Shown here one piece after another: positions 8,009-19,733 of a stretch of 64,000 nucleotides of DNA (the first letter of the stretch is position 1; each line of letters opens with the position of its first letter). This DNA is from Neisseriaceae bacterium TC5R-5 (lineage in GTDB: Bacteria > Pseudomonadota > Gammaproteobacteria > Burkholderiales > Chromobacteriaceae): assembly GCA_020830965.2 (NCBI GenBank), contig JACCFC020000006.1:62001-126000 (forward strand). Reading direction: 5' to 3'. The position numbers were made by a program, and so were the translations under genes. The notes under the pieces are model-generated. The model was not told where the DNA came from. It made no database searches and saw only the letters and a list, made by a program, of their open reading frames with translations.

Positions 8009-9397
8009 ATGAGTACAGTGAAAACGCCAGAACAGTGGCGGGACTTTGTGCAGGATTGCGTAGATTTCCGTCCGGCAGAGGGGGTGTACCGAGTCGCTCG
8101 CCAGCTTTTTACTGAGCCCGAGCTATTCGATTTGGAAATGGAGTTCATTTTCGAGAAGAATTGGATTTATGCCTGTCACGAGAGTGAATTGTCCAAGCCC
8201 AATGACTTTGTCACTATGCAGGCTGGTCGTCAGCCTATGATCATTACTCGCGATGGTAATGGCGAGCTGCATGCGCTGGTGAATGCTTGCCAGCATCGTG
8301 GTGCGACATTAACGCGAGTGTGCAAAGGCAATCAGTCTTCTTTTACCTGTCCTTTCCATGCCTGGACGTATAAATGTGATGGTCGTCTACTCAAGGTAAA
8401 AGCTCCTGCTGAATATCCCAAAGATTTCGACTTGAGTACACGCAACCTGAAAAAAGCACGTATCCAGAGTTATAAGGGCTTCGTGTTTATCAGCCTGGAT
8501 GTGGAGGCTAACGACAGCCTGGAAGATTTTCTCGGTGATACGCGGCTGTTCCTCGACATGATGGTAGCGCAGTCCCCGACCGGGGAGTTGGAGGTGCTAC
8601 CGGGTAGATCGACCTATACCTATGACGGCAATTGGAAATTGCAGAATGAAAATGGCCTTGATGGGTATCATGTCAGTACCGTGCATTATAACTATGTCGC
8701 GACAGTGAATCACCGGCATGCAGTTAATCGCGATAAAGGTAAGGAGGCAGTGGCGACACTGGACTACAGTAAACTTGGCGCTGGTGATGCTAAAACTGAC
8801 GATGGCTGGTTCTCTTTTAAAAATGGTCATAGCGTACTGTTTAGCGATATGCCCAACCCGGAAGTACGTCCCGGCTACAGTACCATTATGCCGCGCTTGG
8901 TGCAGGAATATGGTTCACAACGAGCCGAGTGGATGATGCATAGGCTGCGCAATCTGAATGTTTATCCCAGCTTGTTCTTTATGGATCAAATCAGTTCACA
9001 GCTGCGTATTATTCGCCCACAGGCTTGGAATAAAACTCAGATCATCAGCCAGTGCATTGGCGTTAAAGGCGAGTCAGCAGCGGATAGAGAAAGCCGTATT
9101 CGTCAGTTTGAAGATTTCTTCAATGTGTCCGGAATGGGGACGCCGGATGATCTGGTCGAGTTTCGTGAGGCTCAACGTGGTTTCCAAGCGCGTCTGGAGC
9201 GTTGGAATGATATTTCCCGAGGTCATGAAAACTGGCTAGAAGGGCCGACCCAAAATAGTGAAGTGCTAGGTATCTCGCCATTACTGACCGGTAGCGAAAT
9301 CACGCAGGAAGGTCTGTATGTGAAACAGCACGGTGCTTGGCAAAGCTTTCTGCTACAAGGCTTGGCACAAAAGCAGCAACAGTTAAAGCAGGGGTGA
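8009..9397 (+). CDS. benA: Benzoate 1,2-dioxygenase, large (alpha) subunit
   Basis: Catalytic subunit (462 aa) of the two-component benzoate dioxygenase, which converts benzoate to the cis-1,2-diol carboxylate. The Rieske [2Fe-2S] motif is CQHRGATLTRVC plus CPFH (C-x-H-x16-C-x2-H, around residues 95-117). The mononuclear iron site is indicated by NGLDGYHVSTVH. A GTG at 7928 would add 27 residues, but the AAAGGAG at 7995-8001 sits just before the ATG at 8009, where the family begins. Toluate (XylX) or anthranilate (AntA) oxygenases are close relatives; the catechol genes around it favour benzoate. Confidence 0.88.
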   Translation: MSTVKTPEQWRDFVQDCVDFRPAEGVYRVARQLFTEPELFDLEMEFIFEKNWIYACHESELSKPNDFVTMQAGRQPMIITRDGNGELHALVNACQHRGATLTRVCKGNQSSFTCPFHAWTYKCDGRLLKVKAPAEYPKDFDLSTRNLKKARIQSYKGFVFISLDVEANDSLEDFLGDTRLFLDMMVAQSPTGELEVLPGRSTYTYDGNWKLQNENGLDGYHVSTVHYNYVATVNHRHAVNRDKGKEAVATLDYSKLGAGDAKTDDGWFSFKNGHSVLFSDMPNPEVRPGYSTIMPRLVQEYGSQRAEWMMHRLRNLNVYPSLFFMDQISSQLRIIRPQAWNKTQIISQCIGVKGESAADRESRIRQFEDFFNVSGMGTPDDLVEFREAQRGFQARLERWNDISRGHENWLEGPTQNSEVLGISPLLTGSEITQEGLYVKQHGAWQSFLLQGLAQKQQQLKQG

Positions 9398-9402
9398 GGG
9401 CG

Positions 9403-9897
9403 ATGAATTCAGAACTACAGTATAAGGTCGAGCAGTTTCTTTTTAATAAGGCTGAGCTGTGTGACAGGCAAGCTTGGGATGAGTATCTTGAGTTGTTTGA
9501 CGAGCAGTGCGAGTTTCATATTCCGCAATGGGATTCGGAGCACCAGTACACGGCAGATCCGAAGCGTGAGATGTCACTTATCTACTATGCCAACCGCTCA
9601 GGTTTGGAAGATCGGGTTTATCGGATACGGACTGGTAAATCTGCTGCCTCCACGCCTATGCCGCGTACTCAACATCAGATCAGTAATGTTCGTATTCGGG
9701 CAGGGGGTGCGGATGGTGAGCTGCAGGTGCAGGCGAACTGGAGCACGTTGTTTTATCGTTTTCAGGCTTCAGGGCATTTCTACGGTTATGTGACTTATCA
9801 ACTCAAGCCGCATCAGGATAGCTGGAAGATTACGCGTAAACACATCGTACTATTGAATGACACCATTAACGCAGGGCTGGATTTTTATCATGTCTAG
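9403..9897 (+). CDS. benB: Benzoate 1,2-dioxygenase, small (beta) subunit
   Basis: Beta subunit (164 aa) of the aromatic-ring-hydroxylating dioxygenase, a cystatin-like fold with a mainly structural role in the alpha3beta3 hexamer. Recognisable parts are LCDRQAWDEYLELFDEQCEFHIPQW near the N-terminus and the RPRT-like MPRTQHQISNVRI in the middle. An upstream in-frame start at 9337 lies inside benA and is rejected; the ATG at 9403 follows GAGGG and begins five bases after the benA stop. Overlapping or tight spacing with benA is the rule in this family. Confidence 0.88.
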   Translation: MNSELQYKVEQFLFNKAELCDRQAWDEYLELFDEQCEFHIPQWDSEHQYTADPKREMSLIYYANRSGLEDRVYRIRTGKSAASTPMPRTQHQISNVRIRAGGADGELQVQANWSTLFYRFQASGHFYGYVTYQLKPHQDSWKITRKHIVLLNDTINAGLDFYHV

Positions 9898-9963
9898 GCC
9901 GTGCCGAGATTGTGTGCCATCGATATAATGCCTCTCTAAGGCATCCTGAGTTGAGAATGAATC

Positions 9964-10974
9964 ATGACGTATAAAATTGCACTTAATTTTGAAGATGGCG
10001 TTACCCGTTTTGTTGATTGTCAGGCAGGTGAAACGGTAGCGGATGCAGCGTATCGGCAAGGAATTAATATTCCTATCGATTGTCGTGACGGTGCTTGCGG
10101 TACCTGCAAATGCTTGGCTGAGGCTGGTGAGTTCATTCTGGGTGACTATATCGAAGAAGCTTTGAGCGAGGATGAGGCTGCCAAAGGCTATGTACTGACC
10201 TGTCAGATGCGGCCAAGTACTGATTGCGTCTTGAGGGTGGCGGCATCGTCTAGTGCTTGTCGCACACAACAGGCCAGTTTTGCTGCGTCTATTCGTGAGG
10301 TGCATCAGCTTTCTGAGAGTACGTATAGCTTGAGCATTCAGGGTGAGCAACTGAGTCATCTGTCTTTTCTACCTGGGCAGTATGTGAATCTGCAAGTGCC
10401 AGGCACCGATCAGTCGCGTGCTTACTCATTTAGCTCAATGAATCGACAAAATGAGGTGTCTTTTCTGATTCGCAATGTCCCAGGGGGGGTGATGAGCACC
10501 TTTCTTGGGCAGCGGGCCAAAGCAGGCGATGCGATAGAGCTGACCGGCCCTCTGGGGAGTTTTTATCTGCGGGATATTAAACGGCCAGTATTGATGTTGG
10601 CTGGTGGTACCGGTTTGGCTCCCTTTATGGCGATGCTTGAGAAGATGGCTGAGGGAGGGGGAAGCAGCCGACCTATACATCTGATTTATGGTGTCAATCA
10701 TGATACTGATTTGGTGCATATGGAGAAGCTACAGTCGTTTGTAGAACAGCTACCCGCCTTTACTTTTAATGCCTGTGTCGTCAGTGCGGAGAGTGCCTAT
10801 CCACATAAAGGCTATGTTACTGAGCATATTACTCCTGCTCAGCTTAACGATGGCGATGTAGATATTTACTTGTGTGGCCCCCCGCCCATGGTGGAGGCAG
10901 TTCGGCGTTATCTGGATCAGCACGGCATTGCACCAGTCAATTTCTATTACGAAAAATTTGCCGCTAGTGCTTGA
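9964..10974 (+). CDS. benC: Benzoate 1,2-dioxygenase electron-transfer component (reductase)
   Basis: Reductase of 336 residues feeding electrons from NADH to BenAB. The N-terminal plant-type [2Fe-2S] ferredoxin domain has CRDGACGTCKC (residues about 40-50) and a later cysteine in LTCQM. The FAD domain carries the RAYSFSS motif. The NAD domain has GGTGLAPF and ends in CGPPPMV and FYYEKF. This is the BenC/XylZ/AntC arrangement. A strong terminator follows immediately, so benC closes the operon and no benD follows. Confidence 0.9.
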   Translation: MTYKIALNFEDGVTRFVDCQAGETVADAAYRQGINIPIDCRDGACGTCKCLAEAGEFILGDYIEEALSEDEAAKGYVLTCQMRPSTDCVLRVAASSSACRTQQASFAASIREVHQLSESTYSLSIQGEQLSHLSFLPGQYVNLQVPGTDQSRAYSFSSMNRQNEVSFLIRNVPGGVMSTFLGQRAKAGDAIELTGPLGSFYLRDIKRPVLMLAGGTGLAPFMAMLEKMAEGGGSSRPIHLIYGVNHDTDLVHMEKLQSFVEQLPAFTFNACVVSAESAYPHKGYVTEHITPAQLNDGDVDIYLCGPPPMVEAVRRYLDQHGIAPVNFYYEKFAASA

Positions 10975-11007
10975 ATACTAAGCAGTAATAGCTAACAAGG
11001 CTAAAGT

Positions 11008-11046
11008 AAGGCCAAGTCATTTTTAAATAAATGACTTGGCCTTTTT
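11008..11046 (+). terminator. Rho-independent terminator after benC
   Basis: AAGGCCAAGTCATTT at 11008-11022 pairs perfectly with AAATGACTTGGCCTT at 11028-11042, followed by a run of T. It ends the cat/ben transcription unit. Confidence 0.9.
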
Positions 11047-11418
11047 GTTATTTTAATCAATATGGCATGACTTGCTGGCTCTTCATGTGTCACAATATCG
11101 TTCCAAATGTTTAAAATATTTGACGGGCTGCTGTAACGGCCCGTATCCGTGTTAATGGCGCTAGTCTGCCGAATCGTTATTTATATCTCGCTGTTCAAAT
11201 TACTTTGCGCGTTAGTGTACTTGCTCGGTGCAGTTGGGCTTAATACATTAACCGTCTTATAGGCTAGGTAGGCGGCCGAGCCACTTGGGTGTTCTGATTT
11301 TGCCGTCTAAGCTATAGATGGTTACGACTAAAGCGTGCTAGGTATAGCTTATAAAGTCTTTTTTGTATCGGTCATCAGCAAGTGAAGAGGCTGTGGTGTT
11401 AGCTTCTAGAGAGTTGAT
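11047..11418. other. Gene-free interval after the ben operon
   Basis: About 370 bases between the benC terminator and the methyltransferase gene. I see no coding region, no benD remnant and no convincing promoter or RNA structure; only a weak ACGGGC...GGCCCGT hairpin. Confidence 0.5.
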
Positions 11419-12195
11419 ATGTTATCGAACCCAGTTGCGAGTTTTAGTTTGTACTCTGATTTATATGCCTGTTATCGGCCAGATTATCCGGAAGCGTTGT
11501 ACCAATGGCTATTGCCGCTATGTCCTGGCACCGAGCGGGTGTGGGATTGCGCTACGGGCAATGGCCAGGCTGCACTACGTTTGGCTAAGGATTTTGCTCG
11601 CGTAGATGCTACTGATATCAGTTCGGCACAGTTGGCCCAAGCGGAAAGGCATAGCCAAGTGTTTTATCGGGAATGTCCGGCGGAAGTTACGCCGTTTGAT
11701 GATGAGTCATTTGATCTCATTACGGTTTCCCAAGCCTTGCACTGGTTTCACTTCCCTTCTTTTTGGCCGGAGATGGTGCGAGTGCTGAAGCCGGCTGGCA
11801 TTTTTGCCGCTTGGGGATACCATGCTTTTTCGGTGAATCCGCAAGTGGATAAGGAGGCTGAGGTATTTAACGCTATCATCGAGCCATTCTGGTCTAGTCG
11901 AAATCGCATATTGTGGAGCGATTTCAGTTCTGCGGGCTGTCCATTAGCGACCTTGCCCACACCCAAGTTCACTCTTCACAATGATTGGTCCTTACCGCAG
12001 TTTTTGGGGTATCTGGATACTTTGTCGGCTAGCCAGATGTGCAAGCAAACCTTGGGTGATCTGGTGTTGCATGAAGCCTCGCAACGAATTGGGCGCGCCT
12101 GGGGGCACGAGAGCACTATACGCCAGGTTTCCATGCCGCTTAGTTTGCTGGTGGCCAGAAAACCGGGCAAAGACGCCAGCAGGGTCTTTGCTTAG
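11419..12195 (+). CDS. Class I SAM-dependent methyltransferase
   Basis: Predicted soluble methyltransferase of 258 residues. Motif I appears as VWDCATGNGQAALRLA near residue 40, followed by DATDISSAQLAQA (acidic residue contacting the ribose) and FDLITVSQALHWFHF near residue 95, which resembles trans-aconitate methyltransferase-like and UbiE-like proteins. The C-terminal half is less conserved and gives no substrate hint. It is a single gene; its stop overlaps the end of the convergent DUF2721 gene by 4 bases. Substrate not assignable. Confidence 0.8.
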   Translation: MLSNPVASFSLYSDLYACYRPDYPEALYQWLLPLCPGTERVWDCATGNGQAALRLAKDFARVDATDISSAQLAQAERHSQVFYRECPAEVTPFDDESFDLITVSQALHWFHFPSFWPEMVRVLKPAGIFAAWGYHAFSVNPQVDKEAEVFNAIIEPFWSSRNRILWSDFSSAGCPLATLPTPKFTLHNDWSLPQFLGYLDTLSASQMCKQTLGDLVLHEASQRIGRAWGHESTIRQVSMPLSLLVARKPGKDASRVFA

Positions 12196-12608
12196 TTGCA
12201 GCGATCATATTCTGCTTGCAAATCAGATAGTAGAATATTTAAGGCATCTGATGAGCGCACCAGCTCAAATAGAGAAATAGCCAGGGAACCGATCATACAT
12301 AATAGGCTGGCACCAAATACCAACTCCCCGCCAGTTTGCCAGCCGGCATAAATTTGAAACATGGCAATGGAGCACATGAACAAGCTGGTGATACCTAAAA
12401 ACTGCATCCATTTAATTAGTGTGATGCGAGTACGCAAATTGCCGATCTGGCGCAAAATTTTAGGATTCTGATTATTTTGATAATCGTCGTACAGAGTACG
12501 AATGATGCTGGCCAGGCCAAGAAAACGGTTGGTGTAGGCCAGCAGCAGTAAAGATACGGTAGGAAATAGTAAGGCAGGTGTTGTTAAGCTTAGCGCGGAA
12601 GTCATCAT
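12192..12608 (-). CDS. DUF2721 family membrane protein
   Basis: Small membrane protein (138 aa) with three predicted hydrophobic segments: residues about 9-25, a central one (about 70-87) and a third (about 93-115). Between the first two is a basic linker with RTLYDDYQNNQNPKILRQIGNLRTRI. The pattern corresponds to the DUF2721 family; no function is known to me. The start overlaps the L,D-transpeptidase stop by one base, so it is probably translated with that gene and tadA. Confidence 0.8.
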   Translation of the reverse strand: MMTSALSLTTPALLFPTVSLLLLAYTNRFLGLASIIRTLYDDYQNNQNPKILRQIGNLRTRITLIKWMQFLGITSLFMCSIAMFQIYAGWQTGGELVFGASLLCMIGSLAISLFELVRSSDALNILLSDLQAEYDRCN

Positions 12609-13270
12609 TAAATATTCTCATCAATTAGTACATCAATACCCGTTTGGGTGGCGTTAAATAGTTCAATTACATCTAGGCTTTTCATGCGTACACAGCCTAA
12701 TGAGCTCGGGCTGCCCCAGGGTACATGCTCGCCAGCACCGTGAATATAAATCGCGCGCTTATAGCTATCGACCATGCCGCCCTGGTTTTTACCCGGTTCG
12801 GCCCCACACAGCCATAAAATACGGGTGAGTATCCAGTCCTTGTGCGGAAACTGGGCATGTAAGGCCGGGGTGTATTTCGAAGGGGTGACCTTACGTCGGA
12901 AGATAATGGTGTCAGGTGCGGCATCATCGCCAATACGTTGGCAAATCGTGTGCCAGCCACGTGGAGTCTGGTAGCTGTCGCTATTCTCGCCTGGGCCATT
13001 ACGTGCGGTAGAAATCGTATACTGTTGTCGTTCAATACCCCAGCCGTCGTATAAGCGCAGGCTTTGACTTTTGATACCTACTAGAATCCATGGCATACCG
13101 GCATGCTGCAGATTGGGTTGGCCGGTTTGTAAAGGGGCGAGTTGCTGCGCCTGCACGGTAAAGTCAGCCGCTGCTGATGGATTGAAGGGGTTTAGGTCTG
13201 CATTGCTTACTTCGCTGTGAGCATTAACGTAGCAGCTGCTCAATAAGCCGCAAAATAGCAGAAAGCGCAT
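12608..13270 (-). CDS. L,D-transpeptidase (YkuD) family protein
   Basis: Exported protein of 220 residues with a signal peptide, MRFLLFCGLLSSCYVNAHS. The YkuD catalytic region is at the C-terminus: the conserved HGAGE histidine and SSLGCVRM with the nucleophilic cysteine. Such enzymes form 3-3 peptidoglycan cross-links or anchor proteins. An upstream in-frame start at 13384 lies inside tadA and would bury the signal peptide, so the ATG at 13270 is chosen. It begins 4 bases after tadA ends. Confidence 0.85.
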   Translation of the reverse strand: MRFLLFCGLLSSCYVNAHSEVSNADLNPFNPSAAADFTVQAQQLAPLQTGQPNLQHAGMPWILVGIKSQSLRLYDGWGIERQQYTISTARNGPGENSDSYQTPRGWHTICQRIGDDAAPDTIIFRRKVTPSKYTPALHAQFPHKDWILTRILWLCGAEPGKNQGGMVDSYKRAIYIHGAGEHVPWGSPSSLGCVRMKSLDVIELFNATQTGIDVLIDENI

Positions 13271-13274
13271 GATT

Positions 13275-14006
<732 letters not shown>

Positions 14007-14120
14007 TTACTCGGCATGACTGATGAGTAGCATAAATACAGTATAGATTTAGGTAGCAGGATATCGACAAAAAACAGACAGAGGCGGGTAAGGGGCTGCT
14101 AAACAGAGATGGCGTATGGC

Positions 14121-14238
14121 TTAGCGCCACTAACAAAGCCCCTGATCCAGTGTTGCGCCTCCTTGCCGTACTACGTGTACTGTCTGCATCGGCGCACCTT
14201 GACTCAGGTGCTTTTCGAGGTTTTGTTAGCGGCTCTTA
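14121..14238 (+). repeat. MITE-like repeat, copy 1
   Basis: A 118-base element with imperfect inverted ends: TTAGCGCCACTAACAAAGCC at the left and TTTTGTTAGCGGCTCTTA at the right. The interior (TGTTGCGCCTCCTTGCCGTAC ... TGTCTGC) is shared with the inverted copy at 51280-51406. It lies just downstream of hpt, where its ends could also form a hairpin in the transcript. Non-coding. Confidence 0.75.
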
Positions 14239-14258
14239 GCGGCTTAAGACTGTGGAAT

Positions 14259-14801
14259 TTATTTCAGCGCGTAAATAGCCGGCAGGTTACGCCATGCGCC
14301 GCGTACATCCATGCCATAGCCAAAGACATAACGATCCGGCACGTCCATGCCGATAAAGTCGGCGGTAATCGGCTTATCTTTCTTGATCAGTTTATTGGCA
14401 AAGACGCCACTGAAAAACTGTTTGGCTCCCATTGCCATCACCTTGTCACGGATGGCTGCCATGGTTTCGCCTTCATCCAGAATATCATCCAGTACCAGCA
14501 CCACTCGGTCGCGTACATCTTCTTTCGGGGCCTGCTTCCATACCAGTTCGCTGCCATGTATCTTGTCGCCATAACGGGAGACGTGTACATAATCAAAATC
14601 CAGCGGAAACGCGAGGCGTGGTAATAATTGACCGGTAAAGACAACGGCTCCCCCCATCACGGATAGCACTAGTGGGTAGGTTTCACTGAGCTTTTCTGTG
14701 ATCTCCAGCGCCATCCGGTCAACTGCCGCGTCAACTTCTTCGGCGCTAAACAGGATATCTGAGCTATTGATCAAGCCACGGGCTTCGGCAATATTGGGCA
14801 T
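14259..14801 (-). CDS. hpt: Hypoxanthine-guanine phosphoribosyltransferase
   Basis: Purine salvage enzyme (180 aa) that converts hypoxanthine or guanine plus PRPP to IMP or GMP. The PRPP-binding motif VVLVLDDILDEGETM lies in the middle, with VSVMGGAVVF-like segment before it and FIGMDVPDRYVFGYGMD near the C-terminus. A GTG at 14807 would add two residues, but the AAGGAG sits five bases from the ATG at 14801. It is the last gene of a minus-strand run after galU, 24 bases away, and is followed by a MITE-like repeat. Confidence 0.88.
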   Translation of the reverse strand: MPNIAEARGLINSSDILFSAEEVDAAVDRMALEITEKLSETYPLVLSVMGGAVVFTGQLLPRLAFPLDFDYVHVSRYGDKIHGSELVWKQAPKEDVRDRVVLVLDDILDEGETMAAIRDKVMAMGAKQFFSGVFANKLIKKDKPITADFIGMDVPDRYVFGYGMDVRGAWRNLPAIYALK

Positions 14802-14825
14802 ATTCACTCCTTAAGAACAGGGTCG

Positions 14826-15698
14826 TTAGTGTTTGGCAAATTGTTGCAAGTAAGCAGCAAACTCATCTGCTACTTCATGATGTTGCAAGGCATAGTTCAG
14901 CGTGGCTTTGAGATAACCGATTTTAGAGCCACAGTCATAACGAGTGCCTTTGAACGGCAGGGCCAACACTTGCTCGTCTTGTAGCAAGGCAGCAATGCCA
15001 TCGGTTAACTGTATTTCACCACCGGCACCGGCAGTGGTATTGATCAATTTGTCAAAAATACGGGCAGTTAAAATATAACGGCCAACCACGGCCAGATTAG
15101 AAGGGGCTTGTTCGGGGTGGGGTTTTTCCACAATATGATCGACTTGCTGATGACCCAGCTTGTCGGTGCTGACTTTGACTATGCCATAAGAACCGGTATC
15201 GGCAGGGGCAATGGTTTCCACGCCCAGGATTGAAGTATGGGTTTCATCAAACAGCCGCACCATTTGCTCCATCGCCCCGGGCGTACCATCAATTAGATCA
15301 TCCGCTAGGATCACTGCGAAGGGCTCATCGCCAACTACCGGGCGGGCACAGAGTACGGCGTGGCCTAAACCCAGTGCTGCAGTCTGGCGGATATAGATGC
15401 AGGAAACGCCGGGAGGAATAATTTCTTGTACTGTTTCCAGTAGCGCTTGCTTATTCTTGTTCTCCAGCTCGGTTTCCAGCTCATAAGCTTTGTCAAAATG
15501 GTCTTCTATTGAGCGCTTATTGCGACCGGTGATAAAAATCAGCTCAGTCATACCGGCAGCAATGGCTTCTTCTACGGCATATTGAATCAACGGTTTATCA
15601 ACAACCGGCAGCATTTCCTTGGGGCTGGCTTTGGTGGCAGGGAGAAAACGAGTGCCTAAACCTGCGACCGGAAAAACCGCTTTAGTAATTTTTTTCAT
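14826..15698 (-). CDS. galU: UTP-glucose-1-phosphate uridylyltransferase
   Basis: Nucleotidyltransferase of 290 residues that makes UDP-glucose from UTP and glucose-1-phosphate for cell-surface glycans. The N-terminus [31 protein letters not shown] is the diagnostic nucleotide-binding region; [21 protein letters not shown] and the later [14 protein letters not shown] also match GalU. Length is standard. It is located between the TPR/glycosyltransferase-like gene and hpt, all on the minus strand. Confidence 0.93.
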   Translation of the reverse strand: MKKITKAVFPVAGLGTRFLPATKASPKEMLPVVDKPLIQYAVEEAIAAGMTELIFITGRNKRSIEDHFDKAYELETELENKNKQALLETVQEIIPPGVSCIYIRQTAALGLGHAVLCARPVVGDEPFAVILADDLIDGTPGAMEQMVRLFDETHTSILGVETIAPADTGSYGIVKVSTDKLGHQQVDHIVEKPHPEQAPSNLAVVGRYILTARIFDKLINTTAGAGGEIQLTDGIAALLQDEQVLALPFKGTRYDCGSKIGYLKATLNYALQHHEVADEFAAYLQQFAKH

Positions 15699-15748
15699 AA
15701 TAATCCAAAGACTGATAACAATCAGGGAACATGAAGTGATGGCGCATT

Positions 15749-17197
15749 CTAGCTGGTCTTGCCGCTTGATAAAACCTGCTTCTGTAATCTAGATAAGGCC
15801 TGTTTGACATCTTCGAGTACCGGCAGCCAGTCCCCTGCTTGTTGTTGCCGCCAGACATGGGCGGAGGGGTACCAGGGGGCTGTTTCGCCACTGGCCATGA
15901 AAAAGGGGGCGCTTTCTGCCCGCATCAGAATCCATACTGGTTTACCCATGGCACCGGCTAAGTGAGCTACGGCAGTATCGACGCTGATGACCAAATCCAT
16001 CGCAGCGATCCAGGCAGCGGTATCTGCGAAGTCGCTAAGTTCTGGATGGTGCAGCAGTGCTTGTAAGGGGGCTGGGGTGGCCGAGGGTTGTAGCGAGATG
16101 AAGTCAATATTGGCTACTTGGCACAGTTCGGCAAATAAATCAGGAGGGATAGATTTGTGTTGGCGCCAGTAGTCGGCTTTACCGACGCCCCAATAACCGC
16201 TTTCCCAAACCACACCGACCTGTAAACGTTCTGATCTTGGTGCAATGGGGGTGATGGTGTTGCTGGCCTGTAAATAAGGGCTTAATGGCAGGTTCTCCAG
16301 CGTGATATCCAGTACTCCGGGTAAGGACATGATGGGCAACTGATAATCAAAGTCGGTGGTTTGCTCTAAACTCAGCAGTTCAATACCGGCAAATTGTTGA
16401 AATAGACGATGAAACGTTGCCGGACAGGCCAGCATGATTTTGGCGTCCGGATGGCTGGTTTGCAGCAGGGGTAGAAAGCGTACCATTTGTAGGCTATCTC
16501 CTAAACCCTGTTCTGCCCAGAGCAGTAAACGGCGGCTAGCTAAAGACTCACCCTGCCAGCGTTTTTGCTGATGGCGCGCAGTTAATATGGTGTCCCAACG
16601 TGCTTCGTAATAAGGCCAGGCATCGCGGTAGCGACCAGCCAGTAAGAGTGCGATGGAAAGACTAAAGCGCAGATTGGCATGCTCGGGCTCCAGTTCCAGC
16701 CCCCCTTGCAGGATGGCGATTGCATCATCCAGTAGTAGTGCGCTGGTACAGGCATTGCCAAGATTGTTGTAGCGTGCGGCGCTGGGGCCGGCTAACTCCA
16801 AGGCCTGCAGGTGGCAGCGAATGGCCTCTTGATATTGCAACTGGTGCTGGCAGACCACGCCTAGATTACTCCAGGCGTCCACATGTTTGGGCTCAGCCTG
16901 TAAGACCTCGCGTAGCATTGATTCGGCTAAAGCCAGTTCGCCAAGTTCTTTCAAAAGCACGGCCAGATTGCATTTGATACTGATCGACTGTGGGTTGAGG
17001 GTGGCTGCCGCTAAATAGTCATCTAAAGCCTGTACATTGTTGCCCAGTTTCAGGCAGGCATTGGCGCGATTGCTGAGTGCTTGCCAGTCTTGCGGATTGG
17101 CGGCAATACATTGATCAAAGGCGTGTATGGCTTGTTGCCAGTTTTCCTGGGCTGCAAACTGATTGCCCCGTTCAAATGCCTTGTCTGCATTACTCAT
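15749..17197 (-). CDS. Tetratricopeptide-repeat protein with C-terminal glycosyltransferase-like domain
   Basis: Protein of 482 residues. Residues about 1-190 are TPR repeats of 34 residues (for example [45 protein letters not shown]). The second half has [27 protein letters not shown], and [31 protein letters not shown], the pattern of GT9/heptosyltransferase-like or GT41-like C-terminal domains found in TPR glycosyltransferase-like proteins. No signal peptide or membrane segment. Acceptor and donor are unknown. Neighbour galU would supply UDP-glucose, but a link is only suggestive. Confidence 0.75.
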   Translation of the reverse strand: MSNADKAFERGNQFAAQENWQQAIHAFDQCIAANPQDWQALSNRANACLKLGNNVQALDDYLAAATLNPQSISIKCNLAVLLKELGELALAESMLREVLQAEPKHVDAWSNLGVVCQHQLQYQEAIRCHLQALELAGPSAARYNNLGNACTSALLLDDAIAILQGGLELEPEHANLRFSLSIALLLAGRYRDAWPYYEARWDTILTARHQQKRWQGESLASRRLLLWAEQGLGDSLQMVRFLPLLQTSHPDAKIMLACPATFHRLFQQFAGIELLSLEQTTDFDYQLPIMSLPGVLDITLENLPLSPYLQASNTITPIAPRSERLQVGVVWESGYWGVGKADYWRQHKSIPPDLFAELCQVANIDFISLQPSATPAPLQALLHHPELSDFADTAAWIAAMDLVISVDTAVAHLAGAMGKPVWILMRAESAPFFMASGETAPWYPSAHVWRQQQAGDWLPVLEDVKQALSRLQKQVLSSGKTS

Positions 17198-17217
17198 ATA
17201 TGGGCTCTTAATTTTGT

Positions 17218-19635
<2,418 letters not shown>

Positions 19636-19652
19636 TTAATTAAATGTAAACT

Positions 19653-19674
19653 AAAAGGCCGACAGCAGTCGGCC
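19653..19674 (-). terminator. Terminator-like hairpin between zipA and ligA
   Basis: GGCCGAC at 19657-19663 pairs with GTCGGCC at 19668-19674; on the minus strand the stem is followed by TTTTAG. It lies after zipA and just before ligA, so it may weaken read-through. Confidence 0.55.
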
Positions 19675-19733
19675 TCAGGAGGATAAGGCGAGAGGAAAGC
19701 AAGAGCGGACGTTGATGAAGCCCGGCCTTACGG

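Noticed and set aside
10975-11418. Possible benD or its remnant after benC
   Set aside because: No SDR glycine motif or YxxxK in any frame, and a terminator follows benC at once.
14109-14624. Plus-strand ORF of 171 codons across the repeat and the 3' part of hpt
   Set aside because: It runs antisense to hpt and through a MITE-like repeat; no recognisable product.
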